A stretch of DNA of 55,289 nt from Pontibacter rufus. Its GTDB lineage: Bacteria; Bacteroidota; Bacteroidia; Cytophagales; Hymenobacteraceae. The stretch lies in assembly GCF_015694705.1 (NCBI RefSeq), contig NZ_JADQDR010000017.1:1-55289 (forward strand), written 5' to 3'. Shown one piece after another: positions 25,664 through 33,964 of this stretch. The translations under genes were made by a program, and so were the position numbers. Numbering within the stretch: the stretch's first letter is position 1; the number at the start of each line of letters is the position of its first letter. The notes under the pieces are model-generated. The model was not told the DNA's origin and did no database searches. It was given only the letters and a program-made list of their open reading frames with translations.

Positions 25664-28600
25664 TTACTTAAGGTTGATGTTTAAACCAAGCACAAAGGTT
25701 TTTACCTGGGGATAATAGCCCCCGTTGCTTACAGGTGTTTCGGGGTCGTAGGCGTAGAAGAAATCTGTTTTGGTGAGCAGGTTATCAGCAGAAGCATAGA
25801 TTCTCAGCCGGTCAACCCTGAACTTTTCAGTGAGCTGCGACGGCAAAGTATAGCCGATCTGGATATTCTTCAGGCGCAGATAAGAAGCATCCTCCAGCCA
25901 GTAAGTAGACAAGCGCTGGTTATAGGTTTGCTGATACGTTAAGCGGGGGTAGGTTGCATCCGTGTTTTCAGGCGTCCAGCGGTCCAGGTGAATGGGTTGC
26001 GGCAGGCTGCCTTCGCTTATCAGGGCGTGGCGCGCAGCACCAAACAAATAGCCGTTTGCTTTGCCTACGCCCTGCAGGAAAAAGCTAAAATCTATGCCTT
26101 TCCAGCCCGCAGTGCCCCGGAAGCCATAAGTATAACGGGGTATGTGACTGCCGAGCACCTGCCGGTCATCATCCAGCGTGATCTCGCCGTCGCCGTTCAG
26201 ATCCTTGTAAATGATGTCGCCTGGCTGGGCCATCGGATCATTATGGATGTATGGAAAATCGGGTACGAACTGGCCTTGTTCCGGATCATAGGAGAAATCA
26301 TTTTCCTGGGCCAGACGGTCTGCCACCAGTCCATAGAAGGCATCCAAGGGGTCGCCTTCCCTTCTTATCCGATCGCCCAGATAGTCAGTTCCGGCCAGTT
26401 CTGTCAGTTCATTCCGAACATCAGAGATGTTGAAGTTTGCACCATAAGTAAAATCGCCGATATCATCTCTCCAGTCGAACTGTAACTCCCATCCCCTGTT
26501 CTCCAACTTGCCGACATTCTGATAAGGAGGATCGCCGCCTAACACACCAGGCAGCGCAAGCCTCAGCAGCAGGTCGCTGGTCTCGTTCTTGAAGTAATCA
26601 GCCGTAACCCCTAAACGGCCTCTTAAAAATACCAGGTCAAGCCCGAGATTTTGTTTAAGCTGCGTTTCCCAGGTTAAAAACTCGTTCGGAACCCCGGCTT
26701 GCCTGTAACCTATGGTATTTATATAGCCTATAGGCATGGTTTCCACAGGTTCGAGAACATTGAGAAAAGCATAATTTTCTACCCTGTCATTTCCCTGCGT
26801 ACCATAAGAATAACGCAGCTTACCAAATTCCACCACATCCCGGATACCCTCTAAGAAACTTTCTTCCGTAAAAACCCAGCCAACAGAAGCGGCACCGAAC
26901 AGTTGCCAGCGTAAATCAGGTGCAAACTTAGAGGAACCATCATACCTGAAATTAGCTTCAAATAAATAACGGTTATCGAACCCATAATTAACCCTCCCGA
27001 AAAGCGACTGCAATGCCCATTGGTTTGCACTGGCACTATTCAGCTGGTTCTCTGTGCCTAGCGCAAGGTTTCCCGTTCCTACCTGCGTTGGCACATCTGT
27101 TCTGGTGGCAGCAAAGTTATCGCCTATTTCTTCCTCCCGCGATGCAGCCAGTAAAGCCTTCACGTCATGCTTGTCAGCAAAAGTTTTTTCATACTCAGCC
27201 GCTACAAGCATCGTCTGAAACATGTTCGTGTAGTCTCTTCTGTCAATCTTATTCGGGAAGTTGGTCTTATAAATAATGGAGCCATCTATAGGGCTATAAT
27301 AATTTATAGTTTTAGAGAAGATGGTCCTCATGGAATTAGAACGAATCAGGCCATACTGCCCTCTTAACCTGAAGCCGTCGAACAGCTCTATAGATGCATT
27401 GAGGTTTGCCGTAAACTCCTGAGAAGCGAAATCGTCTGTTCCACCATCCGTCGTTACAGCCACGGGGTTGCGCTGCCCGCCAAGGTAACCCCAGCCTCCC
27501 GTAGTGAAACGAACCGGCACGAGGGGCACTATCTGTGTTGCGGCATAAAGGGGGCCGGAGCCGGAGCCAACGCCTTCGGCAGAGCCGGTATACCCGCGAT
27601 CGATGTATCCTAAGTTAGCTGAGACATCCAGCCTATCTAAAAACGTGGTACTAAGCTTTGCCCGGACATTGTGCCTGCGTGCCTGGTAGTTATCTCCTGT
27701 AATAAGCCCGCCCTCTTTTAAATAACCATAGGATAAATAATAGCTTATATTTTCGGCCCCGCCACTTACACTCAGATTATGGCTTTGCTGCGGCGCGTAG
27801 TCCTTGTATATGGCATCCATCCAATCTGTATTGGCGTAATAATTCGGATCAGAACCGTTGCGGGCAATTTCAATCTGCTCGTCGGAGTAAGTAGGGTTCA
27901 GGCCCACATTGCGTTGTGCCTCATTCAGCAGTTGCATATACTCCGGCGATCCCAGGAATTCAGGCAAAGCTGTAGGGGTTTGTATACCGAAGTAGCCATC
28001 ATAAGAGATAGCAGGTTTGCCGGTACTCCCTTTTTTAGTGGTTACTACAATTACCCCGTTTGCACCCCGCACCCCGTAAATAGAGGAGGATGCCGCGTCT
28101 TTCAGCACAGAGACCGTCGCAATGTCGCTCGGATTAAGTATGTTAAGGTTGGATACGGTACTGGTGATACCATCAATTACCACCAGTGGCTGGGCGTCGC
28201 CCCAGGTACCCAGGCCTCTGATGCGGATATCACCGGAATTATTTCCCGGCACTCCGCTGGCATTCGTTATCGTTACCCCGGGCATGGTACCCTGCAGACC
28301 GGAAGTTACGTTTGTAACCGGCCGATCTTCCAGCACCTCGGAAGTAACCTGGCTTACGGCGCCGGTCAGGTTGGCTTTTTTCTGCGTGCCATACCCCACT
28401 ACCACCACCTCATCCATCAATTTGACATCTTCCTGCAGTGATATATTGAAAGTATTCTGATCTCCTATCGTTACTTCCTGGTCTTTAAAACCGATATAGG
28501 AAAACACAAGCACCGGCTGCGGAACACCGGATACATCGATCGTGAAGCGGCCGTCTACATCCGTAATGGTGCCGGTGCTTGTTCCTTTTAAAGAAACCGA

Positions 28601-28822
28601 AACTCCCGGAAGCGGCTGCCCGCTGGCATCTCTTACCACACCTGACACAGGAGCATCCTGCTTATTACCCACTGCAGCGGCAATGGCATTCCTCGAAAAA
28701 GCTGGGGTTCCAGGCCCAGCGGAGAACCCCACAAGCGGAGTAACGCTGAGCATCGCTAACAATAACAGCGCGCATCTCCGATGCGAGCCGCTACTGTTCT
28801 TGAATTGTAACTTTTGGTTCAT
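25664..28822 (-). CDS. SusC/RagA-family TonB-linked outer membrane transporter
   Basis: A 1052-residue outer-membrane protein. After a signal peptide (about 35 residues) comes a carboxypeptidase-regulatory-like domain (VSGVVRDASGQPLPGV to about residue 130), then the plug with the SusC signature (DEVVVVGYGTQKKANLTGAV) and a RIRGLGTWGDAQPLVVIDG motif. A 22-strand barrel ends in an aromatic/hydrophobic strand (VKTFVLGLNINLK). It imports oligosaccharides using TonB energy. It is the first gene of the locus; the 1.3-kb gap upstream contains its regulatory region, including an element shared with the LacI gene at 7944. Confidence 0.95.
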   Translation of the reverse strand: MNQKLQFKNSSGSHRRCALLLLAMLSVTPLVGFSAGPGTPAFSRNAIAAAVGNKQDAPVSGVVRDASGQPLPGVSVSLKGTSTGTITDVDGRFTIDVSGVPQPVLVFSYIGFKDQEVTIGDQNTFNISLQEDVKLMDEVVVVGYGTQKKANLTGAVSQVTSEVLEDRPVTNVTSGLQGTMPGVTITNASGVPGNNSGDIRIRGLGTWGDAQPLVVIDGITSTVSNLNILNPSDIATVSVLKDAASSSIYGVRGANGVIVVTTKKGSTGKPAISYDGYFGIQTPTALPEFLGSPEYMQLLNEAQRNVGLNPTYSDEQIEIARNGSDPNYYANTDWMDAIYKDYAPQQSHNLSVSGGAENISYYLSYGYLKEGGLITGDNYQARRHNVRAKLSTTFLDRLDVSANLGYIDRGYTGSAEGVGSGSGPLYAATQIVPLVPVRFTTGGWGYLGGQRNPVAVTTDGGTDDFASQEFTANLNASIELFDGFRLRGQYGLIRSNSMRTIFSKTINYYSPIDGSIIYKTNFPNKIDRRDYTNMFQTMLVAAEYEKTFADKHDVKALLAASREEEIGDNFAATRTDVPTQVGTGNLALGTENQLNSASANQWALQSLFGRVNYGFDNRYLFEANFRYDGSSKFAPDLRWQLFGAASVGWVFTEESFLEGIRDVVEFGKLRYSYGTQGNDRVENYAFLNVLEPVETMPIGYINTIGYRQAGVPNEFLTWETQLKQNLGLDLVFLRGRLGVTADYFKNETSDLLLRLALPGVLGGDPPYQNVGKLENRGWELQFDWRDDIGDFTYGANFNISDVRNELTELAGTDYLGDRIRREGDPLDAFYGLVADRLAQENDFSYDPEQGQFVPDFPYIHNDPMAQPGDIIYKDLNGDGEITLDDDRQVLGSHIPRYTYGFRGTAGWKGIDFSFFLQGVGKANGYLFGAARHALISEGSLPQPIHLDRWTPENTDATYPRLTYQQTYNQRLSTYWLEDASYLRLKNIQIGYTLPSQLTEKFRVDRLRIYASADNLLTKTDFFYAYDPETPVSNGGYYPQVKTFVLGLNINLK

Positions 28823-28846
28823 GACAACATGGAAGTTTAGTGATTA

Positions 28847-28870
28847 CCTTATTAAAACGTTTTCAGAGTT
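28847..28870. promoter_or_regulatory. Candidate operator upstream of susC
   Basis: The contiguous blocks CCTTATTAA, AACGTTTTCA and GAGTT recur, with small insertions, at 7745-7773 upstream of a LacI-type gene. The core AAAACGTTTT (28854-28863) is a perfect 10-base palindrome with central CG, the hallmark of LacI-family sites. It lies 32-41 bases before the susC ATG. Confidence 0.45.
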
Positions 28871-29487
28871 CTTTCCGCTACTGCTGCCGGCTACCGCTCC
28901 TTTAAGAACAGTTCTGGCAATACCTGCCAGGCTTGTAGCGCATCACTTGCATAAATACAAAGACGGCTTCCGGCAGTAAGTTTTTAGTAACCTGCTTCAG
29001 GAGAGCCCCTGTGTCAAAAACACAAGTGTTCAACTTGATGCCCGGCAACTATTCAGTCGTAATGAAAATTACTCTATATCAATCCTTTTCAGCCTTGCTG
29101 ACGATTTGATTTCAAAAACACATTTAATTCCGGGCGAGCTTAACTTCCAACTTTTGCATCAGGATTAGGCACCCTTTTGCAGCTTACCTTAAGTATAAGA
29201 TCGCCTTTGGTAATACACGCTTCAACTTCCAGCGCTTCACTTTTAACCCCGGCCTGCTACACATTATCAGGTGCTTTTTAAGCTATCCTTATCCTCTTCC
29301 AAACCCTCGGCCGTGATTCTATTATCTAAAGAAAACAATTTTTTTTATTAAATGCAAGGACTTAATTGATTTTTTACATTAAGTTTATGTTATTAATTTA
29401 TAATAGATAATATGTCATACAAGAATACGTCTATTAGCGCTTAATCCTTCTGCGCTTTAAGTTGCATCTCCGTGCTTAATTGTTGTA
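28871..29487. other. Long susC leader/upstream region, no gene seen
   Basis: This part of the 1.33-kb gap contains no convincing frame. It holds an AAGTATAA octamer (29191-29198), an AT-rich block with TTTTATTAAAT and ACTTAATTGA (29343-29369, candidate ROK site), and a 9-base inverted repeat TATTATCTA/TAGATAATA (29320-29328 and 29404-29412) that frames that block. The susC promoter is probably here, but I could not place it. Confidence 0.5.
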
Positions 29488-29518
29488 TTTTGTAGAAAAT
29501 ACTTAACAAGTATGTTTG
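29488..29518 (+). promoter_or_regulatory. Bacteroidota-type promoter for a candidate non-coding RNA
   Basis: TTTTG at 29488-29492 is followed after 18 bases by TATGTTTG at 29511-29518. This matches the consensus TTTG/TTG, a spacer near 17-23 bases, then TAnnTTTG. Transcription would start near 29525 and run to the terminator at 29790. Confidence 0.5.
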
Positions 29519-29524
29519 CCGGGA

Positions 29525-29790
29525 TGATACAGGCAGAAGCAAGCACAACTACATGGCTAATGGGGCAGTAAAATTTTAATGATTTTGGAGGTTCCGGGTT
29601 TATCAGGGGTGCACATGCAGACCAGGGATATTCCGTTCCCGGATCCGGGTTTGCAGATGATTTCAGAGAAAAGGACGAAATAAATCGGTCCTGCAGGAAG
29701 GCACAAACGGGCTGAATGCCGGAAACGGTTCGCGTGCTTAGTTCTGATACAGCCGTTATGTAAAAGCCTTGCATACAGTAAGGCTTTTTT
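29525..29790 (+). ncRNA. Candidate structured non-coding RNA of about 265 nt
   Basis: Between a consensus-like promoter and a strong intrinsic terminator there is no credible coding frame; the best in-frame ATG (29579) gives only 34 codons, and the longer minus-strand frames look like shadows. The stretch contains local hairpins: AGGAC...GTCCT around 29672-29692 with an inner CGA/TCG, GGGA/TCCC near 29626-29641, and a CCG-GAAA-CGG tetraloop near 29720. It does not show the conserved cores of tmRNA, RNase P or SRP RNA. It could also be a long leader that terminates early, although no plus-strand gene follows within 360 bases. Start is inferred from the promoter only. Confidence 0.4.
29763..29790 (+). 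terminator. Intrinsic terminator
   Basis: AAAGCCTT pairs perfectly with AAGGCTTT around a nine-base loop, followed directly by TTT and ATTTG. It has no protein gene upstream on its strand, which motivates the non-coding RNA call. Confidence 0.85.
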
Positions 29791-30156
29791 ATTTGCTTGC
29801 ACCGGGCTGCTCCTGTGTACCCTGCTATAGTTTTAGTTGCCGGCAGGATGTTCCGCCAGATCTATACGGAACGGAAAACAGCCACTATAGTACGTGAACA
29901 TCTATACATAACGCACAGATAAAAGGACAAAACCCGCCTCCGTATAGCAGGACTTTCGCGAACCTGGAAAGTTGCTGTTCCGAAAAAGACAGGGCCGCAG
30001 TTGAATTACATACAGGTAAATGGTATATTTAATTCTTCTCCGGAAGACAATACGCAACGAAGAGCGTAAAAATCTTGTTCTGATAACAGACAGGGATGCA
30101 AAGCCTGCATATTAACCAAAAATACAGTACTTAACATCAACAATAAAGAACACAAT
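29791..30156. other. Intergenic leader of the cold-shock gene, no gene seen
   Basis: A stretch of 366 bases before the cold-shock-domain gene. It should contain that gene's promoter and perhaps a long untranslated leader, as is common for cold-shock genes, but I cannot identify a clear promoter, hairpin or frame. Confidence 0.5.
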
Positions 30157-30612
30157 ATGGGTAGATCACAGGAAACCTTCAGTAAAAAAGAAAAAGAAAA
30201 GAAAAAACTTAAGAAAAGACAGGATAAGGAACAGAAGAAGGAAGAACGTAATGCTACTTCAAACAAAGGAAAAGGCATAGACGAAATGCTTGCTTACGTG
30301 GATGATAACGGCAACATTACATCTACTCCTCCGGACCCGAAGAATAAAAAAGAAATTAAGCAGGAAGATATACAAATTGGCGTGTCGAGGCAGGAAGATC
30401 TTGACCCGGCTGATTTAATCAGAAAGGGAACCGTAACTTTCTTTAATACTTCCAAAGGATACGGCTTTATCAAGGACCACGAAACGCAGGAGAGCATTTT
30501 TGTTCACCAGAATGGTTTAACGGACTCGATTAAAGAGAATGACAAAGTTAGCTTCGAAGTAGAGAAGGGGTTGAAAGGGCTGAATGCCATCAATGTGCAG
30601 CTTATCAGCTAG
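30157..30612 (+). CDS. Cold-shock-domain protein with lysine-rich N-terminal extension
   Basis: A 151-residue cytoplasmic protein. Residues 1-45 are very basic and probably disordered (runs of Lys, Glu and Arg). The C-terminal half from GTVTFFNTSKGYGFI is a CspA-type OB-fold with both RNA-binding motifs: KGYGFI (RNP1) and IFVHQ (RNP2). It should bind single-stranded RNA or DNA, acting as an RNA chaperone in cold or stress. The extension doubles the length of a normal Csp and occurs in several Bacteroidota homologues. It is monocistronic by layout. A large hairpin lies 69 bases after the stop. Confidence 0.93.
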   Translation: MGRSQETFSKKEKEKKKLKKRQDKEQKKEERNATSNKGKGIDEMLAYVDDNGNITSTPPDPKNKKEIKQEDIQIGVSRQEDLDPADLIRKGTVTFFNTSKGYGFIKDHETQESIFVHQNGLTDSIKENDKVSFEVEKGLKGLNAINVQLIS

Positions 30613-31089
30613 AGAGCACGCATCATATCTGCTGGCCTTATACAACACAACAGATAGCTGGTGCCGTTTAAATATTAGTGCAGCAGGTACTGCTAAACGC
30701 AATACAACATAGCGTCTGGCCGTACCTGCTGTGATCATAAATAACGTGGATGGAAAGTAAAAGCCGGCAGCAGGCATACTTCCGGACTCCCCTGTTGCAG
30801 CCATTATACATAGCGGCTCCGGAAGACTGTACCCGGGACGAAGCCAACCATGTGATGCTCGCGGGCGCAGATGCTTTTGCGGTATTATTGCCCTAATGCC
30901 AAATGAAATCCACAATTCAGAAGGGATGTTACGGACAGTTGTAAATACTGACTATATATGCCAGGTAAATGGCTGCAGCGTGATCATCGGTTACGATAAG
31001 AACTATAGCTCATAATATAGTATGGCTGTGCAGGTAATTTATGTTAATCATACTTGCCAAAGTATAACGTCAGCTTTTGTCTACAGCAC
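30613..31089. other. Intergenic stretch with a large stem-loop
   Basis: Apart from the hairpin at 30681-30731 and one AAGTATAA octamer at 31060-31067, 23 bases before the next gene, this stretch shows no gene. The frame opening antisense to it looks like noise. Confidence 0.5.
30681..30731. other. Two-tier inverted repeat
   Basis: CAGCAGGTAC (30681-30690) pairs perfectly with GTACCTGCTG (30722-30731), and inside it ACGC (30697-30700) pairs with GCGT (30712-30715). No T-run follows on the plus strand. It could be a 3' stability element of the cold-shock mRNA or a small palindromic repeat element. Confidence 0.55.
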
Positions 31090-31479
31090 ATGACATTTAA
31101 AGAAATATACGACAGCATTATACCTGCCTGGGGAGAAAAAATAAACTTCTCTGACGGGATGCTCCTGGAGGCCAAACCTTCAAAAAAGACTTTCGGTGCA
31201 ACTCCTCCTGCCGCTGCTAATTTCTTTTCGCCCGCGCTAAGTAAACACTGGAATGAAGTGGAAGCGGCAATAGGCCAGGAGAATACTTATGCTGATTTAA
31301 TGGTTTGGACCATGTACCAGGTTTTTCACCGGCATGCCAGGCAACTGTTTGAGCAGGGAGCCTTTTCCCTGAACCCCACAAGTATAGACAAAAGCGAAAT
31401 AGAAGCGCAATACTTCCATAACCTTCAGGAAGAGGCCTGGGCAGAGGAACTGGCGCACTATGAACGTCTTATAGAATAA
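31090..31479 (+). CDS. Small protein of unknown function
   Basis: I do not recognise this protein. From the start chosen here (MTFKEIYDSII) it has 129 residues; a start 36 bases upstream would add a poor-looking tail. There is no signal peptide or membrane segment, so it is probably cytoplasmic. It is acidic overall with amphipathic helices: WGEKINFSDGM, ALSKHWNEVEAAIG, YADLMVWTMYQVFHRHARQLFEQG, and an acidic C-terminus (EEAWAEELAHYERLIE). The helical make-up with a HRHARQ patch might suggest a small helical bundle, but no function can be assigned. It stands alone between the cold-shock gene and a convergent DUF389 gene. Confidence 0.65.
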   Translation: MTFKEIYDSIIPAWGEKINFSDGMLLEAKPSKKTFGATPPAAANFFSPALSKHWNEVEAAIGQENTYADLMVWTMYQVFHRHARQLFEQGAFSLNPTSIDKSEIEAQYFHNLQEEAWAEELAHYERLIE

Positions 31480-31658
31480 ACAGGCATTTTTATCAGGGCA
31501 GGGCTGGTATCAGCTTTTGATGCAAGTGTCGGCGGTAAAACATTTTTTCAGCAGCCACAATTTATCCTCCGGAAGTATAAGAAGAGAGCTTGTAAGGCAC
31601 TATACTTCATAAAAGTATCTCCGGCAGCCTGAGGCGCAAACATTTTGTACCTGAGTTG

Positions 31659-32582
31659 CTATTTTACTTTATTCTTTTGTTCCACGAACCGCCTGATGCC
31701 TGCGCCTTTCATGCGCATAAAGGCAAAGGTAATACCGGCAGCAAGTGTTAAAGAGGAAATATTGATGCCAAAGGTTAGCAGGTGATCCATCCATTTTTCT
31801 CCCGCACCAAAACCATAGATGAGCTTTAGCCCGAACCAGGCCGGATAAACGGAGATATGAGCTGTGGCAGCAAGTCCTACAAGTTCTCTGCGCCCGGCAT
31901 CGTCTACGGCGCCAAGCCCGGCGGCAATACCGATAACGGAGGCAAGTATAAAGCCCGAGAGTGGTGAGCCAAACTCCTGCCAGCCGATAGGAGGCTCTAA
32001 AAACAAAGCCACACAAACTCCGGCGAGCATAATCAGCAATGTGGAAATAAGCAAAGCCAGGAGGCCTTGCGCTAAAAAGCGCCACTCCCTGAGCACAACT
32101 CCCAGCCCTGTGGCCAGCATGTGGTGGTGAAAAGGCAGGAACAGCAAACCAGCTATCATAATAGGAAGGAAATCCTCCACCATTCCGTAGGCCAGCAAGA
32201 TAGCGGATAGAAAAACCCTGCCCACCAGGCTGGCCGTTATATTGGTGAACTGCCACAACTCCTCATACACGTCTGTGGTAGGCCTGATGATGGGTTTTGT
32301 CTCTTTGTGTGGCGGCTCTGTAGCAAACAGCGATTCAGGATGGCGGATGGTGAAAGCGTAGGAACCAGGATCATAGAAAGGTGCCGTCATCAGGTTTTCG
32401 ATGAACTGCTTGGCCTTTGGGGTGGCAGTTTCTATCTCCACCACATCCAATACTGTTTCCTGGTGATCAGCAGTGTACTGCATTGCCTGGCGGAATGATA
32501 CCTGCGCGGCTCCTGCAGCAAAGGCTACTTCAGCAATGTTTTTACCCTGTCCTTCCGGAGCTTTCACAGTAATTAAGCGCAT
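31659..32582 (-). CDS. DUF389-family membrane protein
   Basis: A 307-residue protein with a soluble N-terminal domain (about residues 1-85, MRLITVKAPEGQG, resembling the ligand-like domain of DUF389 proteins). Five or six membrane segments follow, starting near residue 110 (SLVGRVFLSAILLAYGMVED, IMIAGLLFLPFHHHMLATGLG). The family is widespread, sometimes called a TIGR00341-type hydrophobic protein, and its function is not established that I know of. The C-terminus is cytoplasmic and basic (MRMKGAGIRRFVEQKNK). The gene is convergent with the orphan gene and not part of a visible operon. Confidence 0.8.
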   Translation of the reverse strand: MRLITVKAPEGQGKNIAEVAFAAGAAQVSFRQAMQYTADHQETVLDVVEIETATPKAKQFIENLMTAPFYDPGSYAFTIRHPESLFATEPPHKETKPIIRPTTDVYEELWQFTNITASLVGRVFLSAILLAYGMVEDFLPIMIAGLLFLPFHHHMLATGLGVVLREWRFLAQGLLALLISTLLIMLAGVCVALFLEPPIGWQEFGSPLSGFILASVIGIAAGLGAVDDAGRRELVGLAATAHISVYPAWFGLKLIYGFGAGEKWMDHLLTFGINISSLTLAAGITFAFMRMKGAGIRRFVEQKNKVK

Positions 32583-32749
32583 ACATATCCCCTTCCTGAC
32601 GAATTGTCTTCGTATAAAAAAGTAGATACTTATACTTAGCCGAAATAAAAAGGTTGGTACTTCTCCGGGATTGCCCTGAAGGCAGCAGTGTGGATGAACG
32701 CAACAAGCGCCAATGGTTGAAGAGTACTTAATCTGCTTTATTCAAACGT

Positions 32750-33727
32750 TCACACTGCCAACTCCCGGTTATATTTGCTGCGATACTGTACCGGCGATAA
32801 ACCGGTGATGCGTTTAAAAGTAGTGCGGAAAGCTTTCGGGTCGGTGTAGCCCACGTTGTACATGACTTCGTTCACGTTTTCGCGCGATGTTTCGAGGCTC
32901 ATTTTGGCTGCTTCTATTTTCACGCGTTGTATGTAGGCTACGATGGAGTTAGCGGTGGCTTTCTTAAACCGGCGTTCCAGGTTCCGGCGGCTCAGGGCCA
33001 GCATCGAGGCCAGTTGCTCTACCGTAATTTTATCCTGGAAATTCTGCTCAATAAATTCCTGAGCGGTTTTAATTAACTCATCTTCGTGCTCTTTCTGGCC
33101 TTTAAAGATGATGAACGGCGACTGGCTGCGGCGTTCCATTTCAATCTGGAAAGCTTTCGCCATAAAAACGGCTATGTCTTTTCCAGCATACTTTTCGATG
33201 AGGTATAAAATCAGGTTGAGGTAAGAGAAAGCGCCGCCGCTGGAATAAATTCCCTTTTCATCTGTAATAATTTTATCTTCCACCAGGAGCACTTCCGGAA
33301 ACATCTTCCTGAATTGATTGGCGGCCATCCAGTGCGTGGCGCACTGCCGGCCGGTTATTAACCCGGTAGAGGCCAGCAGGAAAGCGCCCACACAAAGACT
33401 GGCTACTTCGGCGCCACCTTTATGCTGCTTTATTATCCAGGGCACAAAATCCCGGTTATGCTCCAGGTTCTGCACCATGTCGCCGTCCAGCGCCGGAATA
33501 ACGATCAGGTCTGTTTTACTTGTATCGCTTGCGACCACATCGGTGTAAACAGTATACTTTCCGCCTGCTGCTGATACCTGCTTCGAAAGCCCTACCAGCT
33601 GCACATCGAACAAAGCAGGCTTCCCCATACTTTGCAGCAGTTTGTTTACTTCCGTAAACACCTGGCGCGGGCCTTCTATACTGCCTAAAATAGCTCCTTC
33701 CGGAACCAGGATGGATATATGTTTCAT
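32750..33727 (-). CDS. GlxA-family AraC-type transcriptional regulator
   Basis: About 325 residues from the start MKHISILVPEG, preferred because it begins the first strand of the domain; an ATG 39 bases upstream is also open. The N-terminal half (to about residue 190) is a DJ-1/PfpI-like domain with a nucleophile-elbow-like SLCVGAFLLASTG segment and CATHW. The C-terminal half has two AraC helix-turn-helix motifs (TVEQLASMLALSRRNLERRFKK and VNEVMYNVGYTDPKAFRTTFKR). Such regulators activate catabolic or stress genes in response to small nitrogen or carbonyl compounds. It is divergent from a VOC-protein gene, its most likely target. Confidence 0.88.
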   Translation of the reverse strand: MKHISILVPEGAILGSIEGPRQVFTEVNKLLQSMGKPALFDVQLVGLSKQVSAAGGKYTVYTDVVASDTSKTDLIVIPALDGDMVQNLEHNRDFVPWIIKQHKGGAEVASLCVGAFLLASTGLITGRQCATHWMAANQFRKMFPEVLLVEDKIITDEKGIYSSGGAFSYLNLILYLIEKYAGKDIAVFMAKAFQIEMERRSQSPFIIFKGQKEHEDELIKTAQEFIEQNFQDKITVEQLASMLALSRRNLERRFKKATANSIVAYIQRVKIEAAKMSLETSRENVNEVMYNVGYTDPKAFRTTFKRITGLSPVQYRSKYNRELAV

Positions 33728-33964
33728 CTGTTTATACTTGCTTTTTTTAGCCTCTGATGAACCCACCAGTCTTCCCCCTCCTATTCACTTCCGGCTGCTC
33801 CACGGTCGTTTCACAGGTTCCAAGGTATACATAATTGTTGTCGCAATCAACCCCGATATTGCCGGATTAGCACCTCCTGAAACCAGATTTCTGACAGTAC
33901 ATTTGTAATGTAACAAGGACAAGAACAGCAATAAGAACTAACTGATAATTAAAACATAAAAGCA

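Noticed and set aside
29320..29412. Inverted repeat TATTATCTA/TAGATAATA as ends of a small transposon
   Set aside because: Arms of nine bases in AT-rich DNA, no target duplication seen and no transposase; chance or an operator is as likely.
29670..29710. Resemblance to the SRP RNA core (GGTCC...GGAAGGCA)
   Set aside because: The conserved tetraloop and asymmetric-loop bases do not align beyond a few positions, so it was not called SRP RNA.
29457..29802. Two minus-strand frames of 81 and 105 codons in the susC upstream gap
   Set aside because: They overlap each other in different frames, have no domain, and overlap a segment with promoter, hairpins and terminator on the other strand, which fits a non-coding RNA better.
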